The notes below the pieces were generated by a model. It was given only the letters and a program-made list of their open reading frames with translations, was not told the origin of the DNA and did not search any database. A stretch of DNA of 64,000 nucleotides from Rheinheimera riviphila. Lineage in GTDB: Bacteria > Pseudomonadota > Gammaproteobacteria > Enterobacterales > Alteromonadaceae. This document shows positions 46,072 through 54,799 of the stretch, piece by piece. The stretch spans positions 62,001 through 126,000 of the forward strand of contig NZ_SACS01000012.1 of the NCBI RefSeq assembly GCF_004005945.1, given 5' to 3'. Every line of letters begins with the position of its first letter. Positions within the stretch are counted from its first letter, which is position 1. Both the position numbers and the translations under genes were made by a program.

Positions 46072-46375
46072 GTTTACTATGGGATTGCGTAGTTGGATGT
46101 AGTGCATGCCAAAAGACTGCACAGCAGCAATGAAGATCAGTAATAAAGAGCAGTAATTTTGTACTTTTTGAAATATTTTCGAAAAATTACAAAAAAAATT
46201 TCATTATTTTTTCTTCAAATTGTAATCAAGTTCAGGTCGTTAGCTGTTGTCAAGTGTTATCGCTGCAGATTTGGGTTGAACCTTTACGCCACAACAGCTA
46301 TCTATTAATCACAGTGTTCAGACGCAATGTTTGAGGCACTGTTGGTTAAATAATACAGTTGAGGAAGACTGCCGT
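46072..46375. other. AT-rich upstream region of rmf
   Basis: No gene is seen. The stretch at about 46155-46220 is very AT-rich, with an inverted repeat around gaaatattttcg. A promoter candidate sits at 46276-46304. The remaining 70 bases form the leader of rmf. Confidence 0.6.
46276..46304 (+). promoter_or_regulatory. Candidate promoter of rmf
   Basis: TTGAAC and TATCTA are 17 bases apart, about 70 bases before the start codon. The AT-rich block upstream could act as an UP element or as a regulator or H-NS target. Confidence 0.4.
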
Positions 46376-46558
46376 ATGAAAAGACAAAAACGTGATCGTC
46401 TGGAACGTGCTCATGCTCAAGGTTACCGTGCTGGTGTAACAGGCCGTTCTAAAGAAATTTGTCCGTACCAGAATTTAGATGCGCGCTCGCAGTGGTTAGG
46501 GGGATATCGCGAGGCGATGGAAGACCGCGGTGGCGGTTTGTTTAGTAAAGGTCAATAA
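46376..46558 (+). CDS. rmf: Ribosome modulation factor Rmf
   Basis: The 60-residue basic protein MKRQKRDRLERAHAQGYRAG... has the full RMF pattern (GYRAG, ARSQWLGGYREAMEDR). RMF pairs 70S ribosomes into inactive 100S dimers in slow growth or stationary phase. The ATG at 46376 follows GAGGAAG; an upstream in-frame start (46331) would add 15 residues not found in the family. It has a terminator-like hairpin after it and lies next to fabA, as in related genomes. Confidence 0.95.
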   Translation: MKRQKRDRLERAHAQGYRAGVTGRSKEICPYQNLDARSQWLGGYREAMEDRGGGLFSKGQ

Positions 46559-46591
46559 CTATCCTGGCGCTTATTGAGCGCCCATCAACAG

Positions 46592-46622
46592 AAACCCCAC
46601 CATTGGTGGGGTTTGTCGTTTT
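46592..46622 (+). terminator. Terminator after rmf
   Basis: AAACCCCACC and GGTGGGGTTT form a ten-base stem with a three-base loop, followed by GTCGTTTTAT. The T run is imperfect. Confidence 0.75.
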
Positions 46623-46744
46623 ATCCCCTTCATCCTTGAAAATGCAGGGATGTTGGCCGCCTTCACTCATTGGAGCGCCAACCCGGCCCATCGCATAGAC
46701 AGCTATGCTCATGGGGCGGACTGGCGTTCCAGATTCGTTCAGTT

Positions 46745-46763
46745 GCCGCGGTTCCACCGCGGC
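46745..46763. other. GC-rich hairpin between rmf and fabA
   Basis: GCCGCGG-TTCCA-CCGCGGC is a perfect seven-base stem with a five-base loop between convergent genes. No T run on either side, so its role as a terminator is doubtful. Confidence 0.4.
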
Positions 46764-46826
46764 CTTTGCATATTCAATGATTTTGGGGATAAGCGTAAAG
46801 GTTTTTTAAAAGCTAAGGCAATTAGA

Positions 46827-47339
46827 TTAGAAGTTCGAAGTATCCTGAAACAATCCTACTTTTAACTCTTCAGCGGCGTAAATGTCGCGACCATCGACAC
46901 TCACCACACCATCACCAATGCCCATATACAATTTGCGCTTGATAACACGTTTCATATCAATGGTGTAGGTAACTTTTTTCGCGGTTGGCAAAATTTGACC
47001 GGTGAATTTCACTTCACCTACGCCTAAAGCGCGGCCTTTACCAGGACCACCGGTCCAGCCTAAGAAAAAGCCAACCAGCTGCCACATCGCATCCAGACCT
47101 AAACATCCTGGCATCACCGGATCACCTTCGAAGTGGCAGGCAAAAAACCACAAATCAGGATGAATATCGAATTCAGCGATAATCTGGCCTTTGCCATATT
47201 TACCGCCTTCTTCTGAAATATGCACAATACGATCAATCATCAGCATGTTGGCAACCGGCAACTGACTGTTACCAGGTCCAAACAATTTACCCTGGCCACA
47301 TGCGATTAATTCTTCTTTTGTAAAGCTATTCTGAGTCAT
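46827..47339 (-). CDS. fabA: 3-hydroxydecanoyl-ACP dehydratase/isomerase FabA
   Basis: The 170-residue hotdog-fold enzyme has the active-site histidine motif [10 protein letters not shown] and the [15 protein letters not shown] helix with the catalytic Asp. FabA both dehydrates 3-hydroxydecanoyl-ACP and isomerises the product to cis-3-decenoyl-ACP, starting unsaturated fatty acid synthesis. Length equals that of E. coli FabA (about 171). A palindrome of FabR type lies 34 bases upstream of the start. Confidence 0.97.
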   Translation of the reverse strand: MTQNSFTKEELIACGQGKLFGPGNSQLPVANMLMIDRIVHISEEGGKYGKGQIIAEFDIHPDLWFFACHFEGDPVMPGCLGLDAMWQLVGFFLGWTGGPGKGRALGVGEVKFTGQILPTAKKVTYTIDMKRVIKRKLYMGIGDGVVSVDGRDIYAAEELKVGLFQDTSNF

Positions 47340-47372
47340 GTATGTTTGATCCGAAAAAAATTGCTTGTCACT

Positions 47373-47394
47373 TTAGCGAACAGCTGTACGCTAA
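47373..47394. promoter_or_regulatory. fabA: FabR-type operator in front of fabA
   Basis: The palindrome core AGCGAACAGCTGTACGCT (47375-47392), extended by TT and AA at its ends, is symmetric except for one position. It matches the shape I recall for FabR operators at fabA and fabB (AGCGTACA and TGTACGCT half-sites). It lies 34-55 bases before the fabA start, where a repressor sensing the unsaturated/saturated acyl ratio would act. FabR itself is not in the window. Confidence 0.65.
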
Positions 47395-47480
47395 ACAAGT
47401 CCGATTAGTCATATAATCAACAACTGCAGCAGAAAATTTGCCACAAACGCTGAGCTTAACCTGACAATGAGATCAATTGC

Positions 47481-47738
47481 ATGACAGAACAAGCAAAAAA
47501 AAGCCTGAGTAATGCTGAAAAGCAACAGCGGTATCGGGATCGGCAAAAACAATCTGGCCGTAAAGAGCTTCGCGGTTATCTGACGCCGGAAGCCTTAGCC
47601 TGCTACGAAGAAATTCAGGCGAAAACGCAGTGGAATGATAGTTTGCTGATGAGCAATGCCATTCGCCTGATGTACGCCGCGCACAAATTAGGGCAAATCG
47701 GTTTACTGAACGGCTGGTTGAACGACCACAAAAAGTAA
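47481..47738 (+). CDS. Small conserved-looking basic protein, unknown
   Basis: The 85-residue protein begins with a highly charged stretch (KSLSNAEKQQRYRDRQKQSG) followed by RKELRGYLTPEALACYEEIQ and a helical tail. The middle resembles the ribbon-helix-helix layout (strand, then two helices) of small DNA-binding proteins, but I cannot assign a family. TATAAT at 47412-47417 is a possible -10 box. It is divergent from fabA and lies upstream of a pterin-synthase-like gene. Confidence 0.7.
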   Translation: MTEQAKKSLSNAEKQQRYRDRQKQSGRKELRGYLTPEALACYEEIQAKTQWNDSLLMSNAIRLMYAAHKLGQIGLLNGWLNDHKK

Positions 47739-47825
47739 TTTTGTCGTCGTTCAATCACGAGTTGCTTAATATACCGCGCCAGTTGCCGTATAATGCCGCC
47801 ATCTTTTTGACCAGCTGAGTCCACC

Positions 47826-48680
47826 ATGATTTTATTTGTCCGCGATTTAACCGTCATCGATTTTTCCTATTTATGTCAGCAACGGGGTTTGCTCGGTGAA
47901 AGTTATATTGTTGATGTCGAGCTGCAGGGCGATTTAGATGCGACCTCGATGGTGTTTGATTTTGGCAGCGTGAAAAAAGTGATTAAAAAGGCCATTGATC
48001 AGCTTGTGGATCATAAGTTGGCTTACCCAGCGCAGGCGTCCTGTTTAACGCACCGTAGCGAGCAGCACACCGATATTCTGCAATGGCACAGCGCAAGAGG
48101 CTCCATTCAAATTGCATCGCCGTTTGAAGCGCACGTTGCCATCAACACACTGGCGATTGACGAGCACAGTGTGGCGGCATTTCTGGTTGAACAAATCAAA
48201 CCCTTGCTACCAGCCAATGTGCAGAAACTGACATTTACTTTGCGTGCGGAAAAGAGTGCAAGTTTCTATTATCACTACAGTCACGGCCTGAAAAAACACG
48301 ATGGTAATTGTCAGCGCATCGCCCATGGTCACCGCTCAACCATTGAGATTTTCCATAACGGCATGTTGTCGCCACGGCTGAATAAATATTGGACCGAACG
48401 CTGGCAGGATATTTATCTGGCAACCGCTGAAGATCAAATTACCGCAGACCAATGTCGCTATTTGCAACCAAACGACGGCGACTGGTGTTTCCAGTACCAG
48501 GCGCCACAAGGGCAGTTTGAAATTACTATTCCGCAAACGCACTGTGAAATCGTGCCTTGTGATACCACGGTCGAATGTCTGGCAGATTATATTGCCGGCC
48601 AATTGCAACAACGGGAAGCCGGCAGTTATAAAGTGGTTGCTTATGAGGGTGTGGGTAAAGGTGCGATAGCTGTTATCTAA
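47826..48680 (+). CDS. 6-pyruvoyl-tetrahydropterin synthase-related two-domain protein
   Basis: The 284-residue protein holds two T-fold halves of the PTPS/QueD type. The first (about 1-120) has the late part of the motif set (MVFDFGSVKKVIKK, then DHKL) but no zinc-binding histidines at its start. The second (about 120-284) has CQRIAHGHRS, which fits the Cys and HxH zinc ligands. A single-domain QueD of about 120 residues makes 6-carboxytetrahydropterin for queuosine synthesis; whether this fused form has that activity is unclear. It lies 87 bases after the small basic-protein gene. Confidence 0.8.
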   Translation: MILFVRDLTVIDFSYLCQQRGLLGESYIVDVELQGDLDATSMVFDFGSVKKVIKKAIDQLVDHKLAYPAQASCLTHRSEQHTDILQWHSARGSIQIASPFEAHVAINTLAIDEHSVAAFLVEQIKPLLPANVQKLTFTLRAEKSASFYYHYSHGLKKHDGNCQRIAHGHRSTIEIFHNGMLSPRLNKYWTERWQDIYLATAEDQITADQCRYLQPNDGDWCFQYQAPQGQFEITIPQTHCEIVPCDTTVECLADYIAGQLQQREAGSYKVVAYEGVGKGAIAVI

Positions 48681-48692
48681 CCAGCTGTTTTT

Positions 48693-48721
48693 CGTCGCGG
48701 CGCTAAAGTGCCGCCGCGACG
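48693..48721. other. GC-rich hairpin between convergent genes
   Basis: CGTCGCGGCG and CGCCGCGACG form a perfect ten-base stem with a nine-base loop between the pterin-synthase-like and pectate lyase genes. It has no T run, so intrinsic termination is uncertain. Confidence 0.5.
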
Positions 48722-48767
48722 TACATCTTCTGTTGTTATCCAAAATCATCAAAGACCAAGGATAAGA

Positions 48768-50282
48768 TTAAAACGGACATTTCCCGACACCGGCGTTTGC
48801 CAGTACAAAGTTTTTCACATCACTCGTGGGCACTATTTTGTAGTCATACGGCAGGTTTAAAACGCCTGTAGACAACATGTCGGCACCAGCGATCACGCCG
48901 TCGGCCGGACTTTCAACCCAGTTTGCATCAACCAATGCATTATCCCGCGTATCCCAATAACCCAATGCTGCTGAGTAAAATGACACTACCGGATTGGTCA
49001 CTTGCTCAAACAAATTGTTTTCGATACGGATAATGGCGCCCATCCGCGGATTAATGCCGGTTTCCAGCATATTGCGGTAGTAGTTGTTGTAGATGTGGCT
49101 TTGGCCAAACCGGAACAACGGCAGCCGTGAGTTCACATTTTCAAAATAGTTGTGATGGAAAGTCACCCGGCGCTGATAATCGTCGGTATCACTGGAGCCC
49201 CACAATGAAGTTTTCCAGCTGGTATGCAAATAGTTAAATGACAAAGTCACGTTATCGATATCTTTTTTGCCGCTGACCAGTTCATCAAAATGGTCTTTAT
49301 CGACATCCAACCGGTTGGAAATTTCGTTGTGGTCAATCCAGATATTGCGAGCCGGACCTTCGATAGTGATACCGTCTTTGTCACCGGTGTCGACATTGCG
49401 GATTTTTAAGTTGCGGATAATCACATTGTCGGCGCGGAAGATTTTAATGCCGATGCCATCTAACAACGCGGTATTGCCAACGCCAATAATGCTGACATCG
49501 CGCAGATCTTTGACTTCAAACTTGCTGGCGCCACCAGAGTTGGCGATGGTTAACGTGCCATTGACGCGCACCGTTAACGGCCGGTTTGGATCTTTGTTTT
49601 TAAGCGCAGCAACCAGCTGTGCGCCGGTAGTAACGGTTACACGGGTTGAACGTAAACCCAGGCCGCCGGTGGTGCCGTTTTGTAAACTGGCAAAACCTTG
49701 TGGGCTGCTGGCGCAAGCATTAAAAGCGCCCCAAACTGGTTTGCCGGTAGCGCCCGGATTACCGATGGGGGGTGTGATTGGGCCCGGTTCTGGATCCGGA
49801 TCAATCGGTGGTTCCGGGTCCACTGGATCTGGTTCTTCAGTATCGGTGCTTTGATACACTTCAAATTCGGCAATTTTTGGTGCGTTATTGGCGGTGATGA
49901 TCAGTAAGTTCAGCTTTTTCATGCTGACTTCACCGAGGTTCACTTTAAGCGCTGGGCCAATGCTGCTGCCAGCTGCGAGCACAGTACCGTTGTCATGATT
50001 GACCAAACGCCAGCTCGTCACTTCATTGCCATCTTCACGCAAGATCACTTGGTTAAAAGCAATTGCGCTGCTCCATTTTACCGAAACCCGCTCATTGCTG
50101 GCGCCAGCTGGTTGCCAGAAGGTCGCGAGATTGGCGTCTTTGACAAAACCATAACTGCTGCCAGCACCTTTACTGGTGCCGTCAGATCCGGCACCAGGGC
50201 CGGTGATGGCAAGATTATCTGCCGCGAGGGAACTAAAACTAAGCGCACATAAGGTGCTGGAGATTAATAATTTCGATTTCAT
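48768..50282 (-). CDS. Secreted pectate lyase (PL1 family) with discoidin-like N-terminal domain
   Basis: The 504-residue protein has a Sec signal (about 1-21), an F5/8C-like domain (about 25-147, with WRLVNHDNGTVLAAG and a final IAEFEVY), a Pro/Asp/Glu linker (about 148-175) and a PL1 beta-helix (about 190-504). PL1 features include NIWIDHNEIS, the calcium-site region DKDHFDELVSGKKDIDNVTL and the catalytic arginine region NSRLPLFRFG. It should cleave de-esterified pectin outside the cell by beta-elimination. This suggests a life on plant or algal material. No other pectin genes lie beside it. Confidence 0.92.
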   Translation of the reverse strand: MKSKLLISSTLCALSFSSLAADNLAITGPGAGSDGTSKGAGSSYGFVKDANLATFWQPAGASNERVSVKWSSAIAFNQVILREDGNEVTSWRLVNHDNGTVLAAGSSIGPALKVNLGEVSMKKLNLLIITANNAPKIAEFEVYQSTDTEEPDPVDPEPPIDPDPEPGPITPPIGNPGATGKPVWGAFNACASSPQGFASLQNGTTGGLGLRSTRVTVTTGAQLVAALKNKDPNRPLTVRVNGTLTIANSGGASKFEVKDLRDVSIIGVGNTALLDGIGIKIFRADNVIIRNLKIRNVDTGDKDGITIEGPARNIWIDHNEISNRLDVDKDHFDELVSGKKDIDNVTLSFNYLHTSWKTSLWGSSDTDDYQRRVTFHHNYFENVNSRLPLFRFGQSHIYNNYYRNMLETGINPRMGAIIRIENNLFEQVTNPVVSFYSAALGYWDTRDNALVDANWVESPADGVIAGADMLSTGVLNLPYDYKIVPTSDVKNFVLANAGVGKCPF

Positions 50283-50381
50283 CGTCTTTTATCCTGTTGA
50301 TTTATAGTTATTTATTTTTGAATATCAACTTGTCACGAATTGCACCGAAAACAGCTTTTGACGGCGAACCATCGCAGGCAG

Positions 50382-51065
50382 TTAACGGGGAGAACGTTGC
50401 AGGTGCCTTACCTGGATACGCCAAGCGATCAGCAGCATTGCAAACAACGCAGCCGGGGCAGGGCTTGGGACTTCATCAACGGCGGCGAGGCCCAAAGTCA
50501 GATTGTCAAAAGCTGCCCATTGGCTGGCTGCAGAAAAATCAATGGAGCGGGCAGTCCCTTCGAACAGCACGCTCGCCAGGCTCCAACTACAAAACAGCGA
50601 ATCGCCGGCACAATCACGGTCAAACTGATTGCTGATATTAAAGCTGGCGACCAGATTGCCACTGCCATTTTCGCCGTCATACAGGTTAATTATGGCGTCC
50701 AGCGCCGAGCTGAAATACAACGAAAAGCCACCGCTAAAACCAGCTGCGATATTTAACCAAGCGGTGGAACTATCAAAAAACAGCACCGTAGCACCAGATG
50801 GCACATTGCTGAAGCCACTGCTGCCGTCGGCGGTAGCAATCAAGGCGAGGGCGCTGCTACTAAAACCAACACCATGGTTATCGCCACTGTTGCCTTGACT
50901 ATCGGTACCCAGATTATAAAAATCCAATAACTGACTTTCGTTGCCGGCACCTTCAAAATCCAGTTCAATCGGTGCTGCAACTGCAGCAAAACTACTGATA
51001 CTCAGCAGCAAGCTTAAGGCCGTAACTTTTAGTCGCTGGCCAATATTCCTTGGTTGGTTATTCAT
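50382..51065 (-). CDS. PEP-CTERM-type exported protein
   Basis: The 227-residue protein has a Sec signal (about 1-35, LKVTALSLLLSISSFAAVAA), a beta-rich, Gly/Ser-rich domain without recognised family and a C-terminal VPSPAPAALFAMLLIAWR followed by basic residues. That tail is a slightly unusual PEP-CTERM signal, cleaved by an exosortase in bacteria that make exopolysaccharide. The ATG at 51065 gives a normal signal peptide; the longer in-frame start at 51278 does not. No exosortase gene is in the window. Confidence 0.8.
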   Translation of the reverse strand: MNNQPRNIGQRLKVTALSLLLSISSFAAVAAPIELDFEGAGNESQLLDFYNLGTDSQGNSGDNHGVGFSSSALALIATADGSSGFSNVPSGATVLFFDSSTAWLNIAAGFSGGFSLYFSSALDAIINLYDGENGSGNLVASFNISNQFDRDCAGDSLFCSWSLASVLFEGTARSIDFSAASQWAAFDNLTLGLAAVDEVPSPAPAALFAMLLIAWRIQVRHLQRSPR

Positions 51066-51301
51066 AATGACTCCATCGGTTGTTGTTGAAAAAAGCGCCA
51101 ATGTTGCGCTTACCGATAGAATCTGACCCAACAAGCTGCCGCGTGCTACTTCATATCTGGAACAAAATGCAGATAGTGGTTTTGAAATATTCTGAACAAC
51201 ATATCTGATTGATAAATATACGAATATTGAAATGCCACCGAGAGACATTTTTACACTCATTTCTCTTGATGAGGGCAAGCTGCGTGCTGGTGACTTTTAA
51301 A

Positions 51302-53107
51302 CTAAAGCGTCGCCAACCAAAGCTGTTGTTGCGGGGTTTCTTCAGCTGCTTGCAACCAGGCAATCAATTCTGGTGCGGCCTGTAGTTGCAAACTGGTAGT
51401 TAGCAGCCGTTGTTGGCGAAAAAAATGGAGCTGTAAGCTTTCACCAAGCGGTAACCGTTGCAGCAATTGCTGGAAGTTTTGCTCAGTCGCTTTCAAACCG
51501 CCGATGGCAATCAGCACATCTCCCACCATCAAACCAGCCTGATAAGCTGCTGAGCCAAGTGGCACAGCGCTAATCGTCAATCCTTCGTTATTGGCTTGAT
51601 ATAAAGCGCCAAAATCACGCACCGCTTGTAACGCTTGCGCAGGGCCGGACAGATCTTTATTCGATTCAGCGGCGCGCCACTGTAAAGTAATGCCTAAGAT
51701 CAAAAGCGAGGCTTCAAGTGGCAGCGGCTCAGTGCCATGCACCCAATCTTTACATTGCTGGACCAGTTCGTCGTTTTGACTGTAATGGCGTAGTTGATCG
51801 AAAAACTCATGCTCGTCACTGCCTAAACCACTCACGCCAAACTGCTGCCAACATTGTCGCATCAGCCCGTCCAGCGATAAATCGGCTGCTCGCAACTGCG
51901 CATCCAAACAGAGCGCCACTAAACTGCCTTTGCCGTAATAACTAACCACTGAATTGATGGCATTTTCATCTTGCTGGTAAAACTTGGTCCAGGCGGTGAA
52001 GCTACTATCGGCTAGACTTTGCCTGGAATTACTCGGCGCCCGATTGACCCGGCTGATGGTTTTACTGAGGGTGGTCAGGTATTGCGGCAGTTGAATTAAA
52101 CCAGCGCGCAGTAGCGCTAAATCGTCGTAATATGAGGTGAAACCTTCGTACAACCATAGCTGGCTGGTGTATTGCTCTGCGTCCAACTGATAATTCAGGA
52201 AGGTCGCAGGCTTGGCGCGTTTTACCCACCAGGTATGAAAATACTCGTGGCTGCAAAGCGCCAGATAATTTTGATAATCTTCGGTCAGTTCTGTCGGCAG
52301 TTGTGGATTGGGCAAGTCATAACGATTACATAACAACAAAGTTGAATTGTGATGCTCCAGCCCGCCGTACCCGTTGTCAACAATCCAGTTTAAAAACCAA
52401 TATTCGTTTAAATCAGCCGGCAATCCGCCAAACACGGCCGCCTGTTGCTGGCAAATCGGCAGCAAATCCCGTTCAATCCTCGCTAAATCGGCAAGCACTG
52501 CACCAGCAAATACCAGATGATGGGTAATGCCTACAACTTCGAAGCTGCGATGGGCTAATTCACCCATTAATAGCGGGCTGTCAATCAGTTGCTGGTAGTC
52601 GTTGGCCCGATAATCACCAAAACCAAGCAGGGCGGTATTATCCAGCCGTTGTAGACCGGTCGCCAGTTGCCATTGTGGTTTGGCGCTAACCGGCCGCACG
52701 GTGACACGCTGCGGCACATGTTCCAGACCCTGGACGCTGAGGCAACAAGCAGCAGGATTCAGCACCGCCACCTGGTCGTTGACGTAACAGGCCCGCACTG
52801 ACAAATCAAAGGCATAAACGTGATAGCGGACGGTGATGGGTTTGCCGCGGTTTTGCACATGCCAGCTATGTTTATCGATGGCGGTGACAGTTAATTCACC
52901 ATGCTGATCATGGGCGTTTAATGCGGCGAGATGCCTTGCAAAGTTTCTGATCAGATAACTGCCGGGGATCCACGCCGGAAGTTGCAATGTGATAGGCTGA
53001 TGGTTGCCGGACAAATCAGCACCGGGCGGCAGAAAATCCAGTTGAACCCCAACCAAATGGGCGGTTAAATCCTCAATCCAAAGCTGGAAAGCAACTTGTT
53101 GCATCAC
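51302..53107 (-). CDS. M61-family metallopeptidase with PDZ domain
   Basis: The 601-residue protein has the zinc motif HEYFH (about residue 287) in LCSHEYFHTWWVKR, with the downstream Glu helix YEGFTSYYDDLALLRAG, typical of M61 (glycyl aminopeptidase-like) enzymes. An N-terminal beta domain (1-170) begins WIEDLTAHLVGVQLDF, and a PDZ domain lies at about 480-570 (VPLGSAAYQAGLMVGDVLIA). No signal peptide is seen, so it is probably cytoplasmic. It is divergent from hinT. Confidence 0.93.
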   Translation of the reverse strand: MMQQVAFQLWIEDLTAHLVGVQLDFLPPGADLSGNHQPITLQLPAWIPGSYLIRNFARHLAALNAHDQHGELTVTAIDKHSWHVQNRGKPITVRYHVYAFDLSVRACYVNDQVAVLNPAACCLSVQGLEHVPQRVTVRPVSAKPQWQLATGLQRLDNTALLGFGDYRANDYQQLIDSPLLMGELAHRSFEVVGITHHLVFAGAVLADLARIERDLLPICQQQAAVFGGLPADLNEYWFLNWIVDNGYGGLEHHNSTLLLCNRYDLPNPQLPTELTEDYQNYLALCSHEYFHTWWVKRAKPATFLNYQLDAEQYTSQLWLYEGFTSYYDDLALLRAGLIQLPQYLTTLSKTISRVNRAPSNSRQSLADSSFTAWTKFYQQDENAINSVVSYYGKGSLVALCLDAQLRAADLSLDGLMRQCWQQFGVSGLGSDEHEFFDQLRHYSQNDELVQQCKDWVHGTEPLPLEASLLILGITLQWRAAESNKDLSGPAQALQAVRDFGALYQANNEGLTISAVPLGSAAYQAGLMVGDVLIAIGGLKATEQNFQQLLQRLPLGESLQLHFFRQQRLLTTSLQLQAAPELIAWLQAAEETPQQQLWLATL

Positions 53108-53173
53108 TTATACTCGGCGTTATCTGAAAAACGTCAGTATATACTCAAAGTATTTGATTAAAAGGACCTTGTT

Positions 53174-53524
53174 ATGGCCGAAGAAACCATTTTTTCAAAA
53201 ATTATCCGCCAGGAAATTCCTACTGAATTGTTGTATCAGGACGAACTGGTCACCGCTTTTCGCGATATTCACCCGCGCACACCCACCCATATTCTGATTG
53301 TGCCAAATGTGTTGATCCCAACCGTCAATGATGTTGAACCGCAGCATGAAATGGCGCTTGGCCGAATGTTTACGGTGGCGCGCAAACTGGCAGCGAAAGA
53401 GGGGATCAGCGACGATGGTTATCGATTGATCGTCAACTGTAATCGCCACGGCGGGCAAGAGGTGTATCATATTCATATGCATTTGGTCGGTGGTCAGCCA
53501 TTGGGCGCGATGCTGGCACGTTAA
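53174..53524 (+). CDS. hinT: HIT-family nucleotide hydrolase HinT
   Basis: The 116-residue protein has the histidine triad HIHMH in [14 protein letters not shown] and the N-terminal [18 protein letters not shown]. HinT hydrolyses adenosine phosphoramidates and lysyl-AMP. Length fits. AAAAGGACC precedes the ATG. Confidence 0.95.
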   Translation: MAEETIFSKIIRQEIPTELLYQDELVTAFRDIHPRTPTHILIVPNVLIPTVNDVEPQHEMALGRMFTVARKLAAKEGISDDGYRLIVNCNRHGGQEVYHIHMHLVGGQPLGAMLAR

Positions 53525-53656
53525 CTTCGACGGCGTCACATTTATTTAGACGTTTTTGACGTCGCGAAAAATATTCGCAATCAATGCAGCTGATTTGATT
53601 GGCTTTTGTCGCTAAGCCCACTAAAATCCGCGCCTTTTGCGCCACAGGAGTCCGTT

Positions 53657-54055
53657 ATGACCCATGAAGCTTTAGTTGCGATCCGCACCGAATATGCCGT
53701 GACCCGGGTCACCAAAACGGTATTTCCGGGACGCACCAATCATCACAACACCCTGTTTGGTGGTGAAGCGCTGGCCTGGATGGATGAAGCGGCATTTATC
53801 GCCGCAACCCGGTTTTGCCGCAAACCATTGGTGACTGTGTCATCGGACCGGGTTGATTTTAAAGAATCGATCCCAGCCGGCACCATCGTTGAACTGGTGG
53901 CACGAATTGAACATGTCGGCCGCACCAGTATCCGGGTGCTGGTCGATATTTTTGTTGAGGATATGTATAACGACGATCAGCACAAAGCGATTTCCGGCAC
54001 TTTTACTTTCGTAGCACTGGGGCCAGATCGCAAACCAACACCGGTATTAGGCTAA
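53657..54055 (+). CDS. Acyl-CoA thioesterase (YciA-like hotdog protein)
   Basis: The 132-residue hotdog-fold protein has NHHNTLFGGEALAWMDEAAF, the acyl-CoA thioesterase signature, and the strand DRVDFKESIPAGTIVEL. It hydrolyses acyl-CoA to free acid and CoA. The ATG at 53657 follows CACAGGAG; the in-frame start at 53606 lies in non-coding-like sequence. Confidence 0.9.
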   Translation: MTHEALVAIRTEYAVTRVTKTVFPGRTNHHNTLFGGEALAWMDEAAFIAATRFCRKPLVTVSSDRVDFKESIPAGTIVELVARIEHVGRTSIRVLVDIFVEDMYNDDQHKAISGTFTFVALGPDRKPTPVLG

Positions 54056-54164
54056 AAGCCTCTACAAACAACCCTGCAGCTTCAAGGATGCAGGGTAAAG
54101 TTGTAGTTTTTGTGGCGGGGCGTTACAGTGGTCTAACCATTAAAAGCCAACTAGAGCTATCCCT

Positions 54165-54632
54165 ATGAAAACAATTGAACAATGGTTTGCTGAATACGCA
54201 GTCAGTCACCAAAATCCGACCAACAAAAAAATCCACTTTTTAGCGGTACCGCTGATTTATTTAACGGTGTTCGGCTTGTTATGGCAAATCCCGATGCCAT
54301 TCAGCGGTTTTGCCGCACAGCAAATTAACTGGCCATTATTGTTGTGTTTGCCGGTGTTAGGTTTTTATTTCAGTTTATCCTTTGTCATTGGTATCGGCAT
54401 GACGATTTACAGCGCTTTTGTGGTGTTGTTTTTACGCTGGTTTGAATCGGCGGTGAGCATGGATGTGTGGCTGGCGTCATTGTTGTTGTTTATTCTGATG
54501 TGGGTGTTGCAGTTTGTTGGCCATCATATCGAAGGCAAAAAACCGTCATTTTTTAAAGATTTACAGTTCCTGCTGATTGGACCGGCCTGGATTTTAGGTT
54601 TTATCCTGCGTCGATTTGGCATCCGGTACTAA
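54165..54632 (+). CDS. Mpo1-like (DUF962) membrane protein
   Basis: The 155-residue protein begins WFAEYAVSHQNPTNKKIHFL and has four hydrophobic segments and the conserved FVGHHIEGKKPSFFKDLQ. This is the DUF962/Mpo1 family; the yeast member is a 2-hydroxy fatty acid dioxygenase, and the histidines that would bind iron (H near 26; HH near 125) are present. The bacterial substrate is not known. Confidence 0.9.
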   Translation: MKTIEQWFAEYAVSHQNPTNKKIHFLAVPLIYLTVFGLLWQIPMPFSGFAAQQINWPLLLCLPVLGFYFSLSFVIGIGMTIYSAFVVLFLRWFESAVSMDVWLASLLLFILMWVLQFVGHHIEGKKPSFFKDLQFLLIGPAWILGFILRRFGIRY

Positions 54633-54757
54633 TAAACCCACCAAGCAATGAGGTCGCAACCGTATTGCCGGCCGCAGTTATCGCCTGAATTGACGGCAAT
54701 AGTTGCGACTAACGGTGAGGTCACTGAGTTTAACGCTGCAGGGCGAAAGCGGTTCTT

Positions 54758-54766
54758 TGGTATAAT
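54758..54766 (+). promoter_or_regulatory. Extended -10 promoter of the LytS/LytR pair
   Basis: TGGTATAAT fits TGnTATAAT, 33 bases before the GTG start of the kinase gene. No good -35 box is seen. Confidence 0.5.
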
Positions 54767-54799
54767 CGCTGCGTGTTCAGCCGCAGTTTTTAACGAGAA

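Noticed and set aside
46650-46865. Plus-strand ORF of 71 codons between rmf and fabA
   Set aside because: It runs into the antisense of fabA, has no ribosome-binding site and no similarity that I recognise.
54070-54110. Hairpin CCCTGCA...TGCAGGG as a terminator after the thioesterase gene
   Set aside because: A seven-base stem with a long loop and no T run following; too weak to call.
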